Positions 5,920 to 7,942 of a stretch of DNA of 7,942 bases are shown one piece after another. The notes under the pieces are model-generated. The model saw only the letters and a list, made by a program, of their open reading frames with translations, ran no database searches and had not been told where the DNA came from. The stretch comes from Pseudomonadota bacterium (GTDB lineage: Bacteria > Pseudomonadota > Alphaproteobacteria > Rhizobiales > Devosiaceae). Every line of letters begins with the position of its first letter. Position 1 is the stretch's first letter. The DNA lies in NCBI GenBank assembly GCA_023430705.1, contig JAEYZJ010000307.1, positions 1-7,942 on the forward strand. Reading direction: 5' to 3'. The translations under genes and the position numbers were made by a program.

Positions 5920-5985
5920 GATGACACCAACGGGCTGACATCCCGATGGTTGCCACTTTCAGGCTGAACCGAGTCTGAACGCCGA

Positions 5986-6010
5986 GGCCGCTCCGGGGTG
6001 CGGAACGGCC
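5986..6010 (-). terminator. Hairpin downstream of exoR, possible terminator
   Basis: On the minus strand GGCCGTTCCG, loop CACCC, CGGAGCGGCC form a 10-bp stem with one G-U wobble; in plus-strand RNA the same position would be an A-C mismatch, so the fold favours leftward transcripts. It lies about 50 bases after the exoR stop. No T-run follows, so termination would be weak or Rho-assisted. Confidence 0.45.
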
Positions 6011-6058
6011 CGATCTTCTGGCTTTTGCCGGTGCTGGAGCACAAGAAAACGTGAGCGG

Positions 6059-6890
6059 CTAAAGTCCGCCGAAACGGCCGCCGAGGGAGTCGGCAAGTTC
6101 GACGGCATGCTTGCGCTGGTCGGGAGTCGCTACCGACATGGCATTGTTCAGCAGCTCGGCGATCCAGCTCTCGTCGATCGTGCCCGCGGCGCGGCGCGAG
6201 GCAACGGTGAGCCACATCAGGCCCTCGACGTGGTCAACGGAGATACCTTCCCCGTTGAACAGCATGTTGCCGAGCTTGGCCTGGGCCCCGGCATGACCCT
6301 TGCGGGCTGCGAGGTTGAGCCAGCGCGCGCTCTGCAGCGGGCTGTCGCCGAGTTCGGTCTCGTCGAGATACATCTCGCCGACCTTGTACTGGGCGTCCGC
6401 GTCGCCGAAGTAGGACGCCGCGTGCAGGATCAGCTTGTTGGAATAGGCTTCGTTCTTGGGGATACCCGCTTCCGGAAGGCCGTTGCGGTAGTACTCGCCG
6501 ACCTTGAGAAACGACTGCGCCACGATGTCGGACTCGACGCCGCGGGGCGCAGCGTCGGCGTGCTCGTCGGCGATCTGGCTGAAAAAGCCGAAGGCCTTGA
6601 CGGGGTCCTTCTTCACGCCCTCGCCGCTCTCGTACATGAGGCCCAGCTGATAGAGCGCCATCGGCTGGCCGGCGAGCGCTGCGTCTTCCAGCGCGGCCAC
6701 CAGGTCCTTGGAAGAGATCCCGCCACCGGCGCCGTCGAGGGAGTTGGCCATGGCCAGCGCCGCGTCGGCTGCCGTTTCGGGCGCGGCCGGCAGGGAGGGC
6801 AATACGCCGCTCACCTGTGCCCCGGCCGGGGTGGCTGCGCCCGCTATCGCGAGCGCAGTCCAGAATGCAACGGAAACAAGGGCTCCTGCC

Positions 6891-6904
<14 letters not shown>
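6059..6904 (-). CDS. exoR: ExoR-like secreted Sel1-repeat regulator
   Basis: In rhizobia ExoR is a periplasmic inhibitor of the ExoS sensor kinase of the ExoS-ChvI system, controlling exopolysaccharide, motility and symbiosis or virulence genes. The 281-residue product has a signal peptide (MRTFRAGALV start, hydrophobic core to about 24) with a likely cleavage after A29 in ATPAGA|Q. Sel1/TPR-like repeats follow: about 82-114 (ALYQLGLMYESGEGVKKDPV, KAFGFFSQIADEH), a degenerate one at 131-165 (KVGEYYRNG), 166-202 (GDADAQYKVGEMYL, ARWLNLAARKG) and 203-236 (HAGAQAKLGNMLFNGEG, GLMWLTVASR). HAASYFGDADAQY and the MLFNGEG...GLMWLT stretch match my memory of ExoR proteins closely. The ATG lies inside the end of ilvD with AAGGAG four bases upstream. 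exoS and chvI are not in the window, so the role is inferred from family. Confidence 0.82.

Positions 6905-7942
<1,038 letters not shown>

Noticed and set aside
5862..6215. 117-codon minus-strand open frame between exoR and the small gene
   Set aside because: It reads exoR out of frame and then noncoding sequence, ending in a serine/cysteine-rich tail without any domain.

Overview
This GC-rich window carries chromosomal core genes of an alphaproteobacterium, most likely from the Hyphomicrobiales (Rhizobiales). The main clue is a secreted Sel1-repeat protein that looks like ExoR, the periplasmic regulator typical of that order. The genes argS, dgt and erpA sit close together, which I recall as a common arrangement there. 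A Devosia-like genome would fit, but the sequence alone cannot fix the genus. No mobile element, CRISPR array, tRNA or rRNA was seen.

Layout from left to right. The 5' third-to-quarter of argS (arginyl-tRNA synthetase) runs leftward off the window. Next comes a short divergent intergenic region holding two identical-half-site palindromes, then a rightward pair made of a TetR-family regulator and an extended SDR oxidoreductase. The SDR stop codon overlaps that of leftward dgt (deoxyguanosinetriphosphate triphosphohydrolase-like). dgt diverges from rightward erpA (A-type iron-sulfur carrier), which is followed by a cytosolic class C beta-lactamase-like serine hydrolase and xthA (exodeoxyribonuclease III). 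Converging on xthA are a leftward 73-residue protein with an N-terminal hydrophobic segment, exoR, and the C-terminal part of ilvD (dihydroxy-acid dehydratase), which enters from the right edge and overlaps exoR by 14 bases.

How the parts relate. argS, dgt, erpA, xthA and ilvD are housekeeping genes for translation, nucleotide pools, Fe-S assembly, DNA repair and branched-chain amino acids. The tetR-SDR pair looks like a self-contained, autoregulated accessory unit lying between dgt and argS and facing against them. exoR is probably translationally coupled to ilvD. 

I found no clearly new biological system. The observations most worth checking are the double palindromic operator with an apparently leaderless tetR start, two ribosome-binding sites buried in perfect inverted repeats (erpA and xthA), the ilvD/exoR overlap, and the small membrane or exported protein beside exoR.
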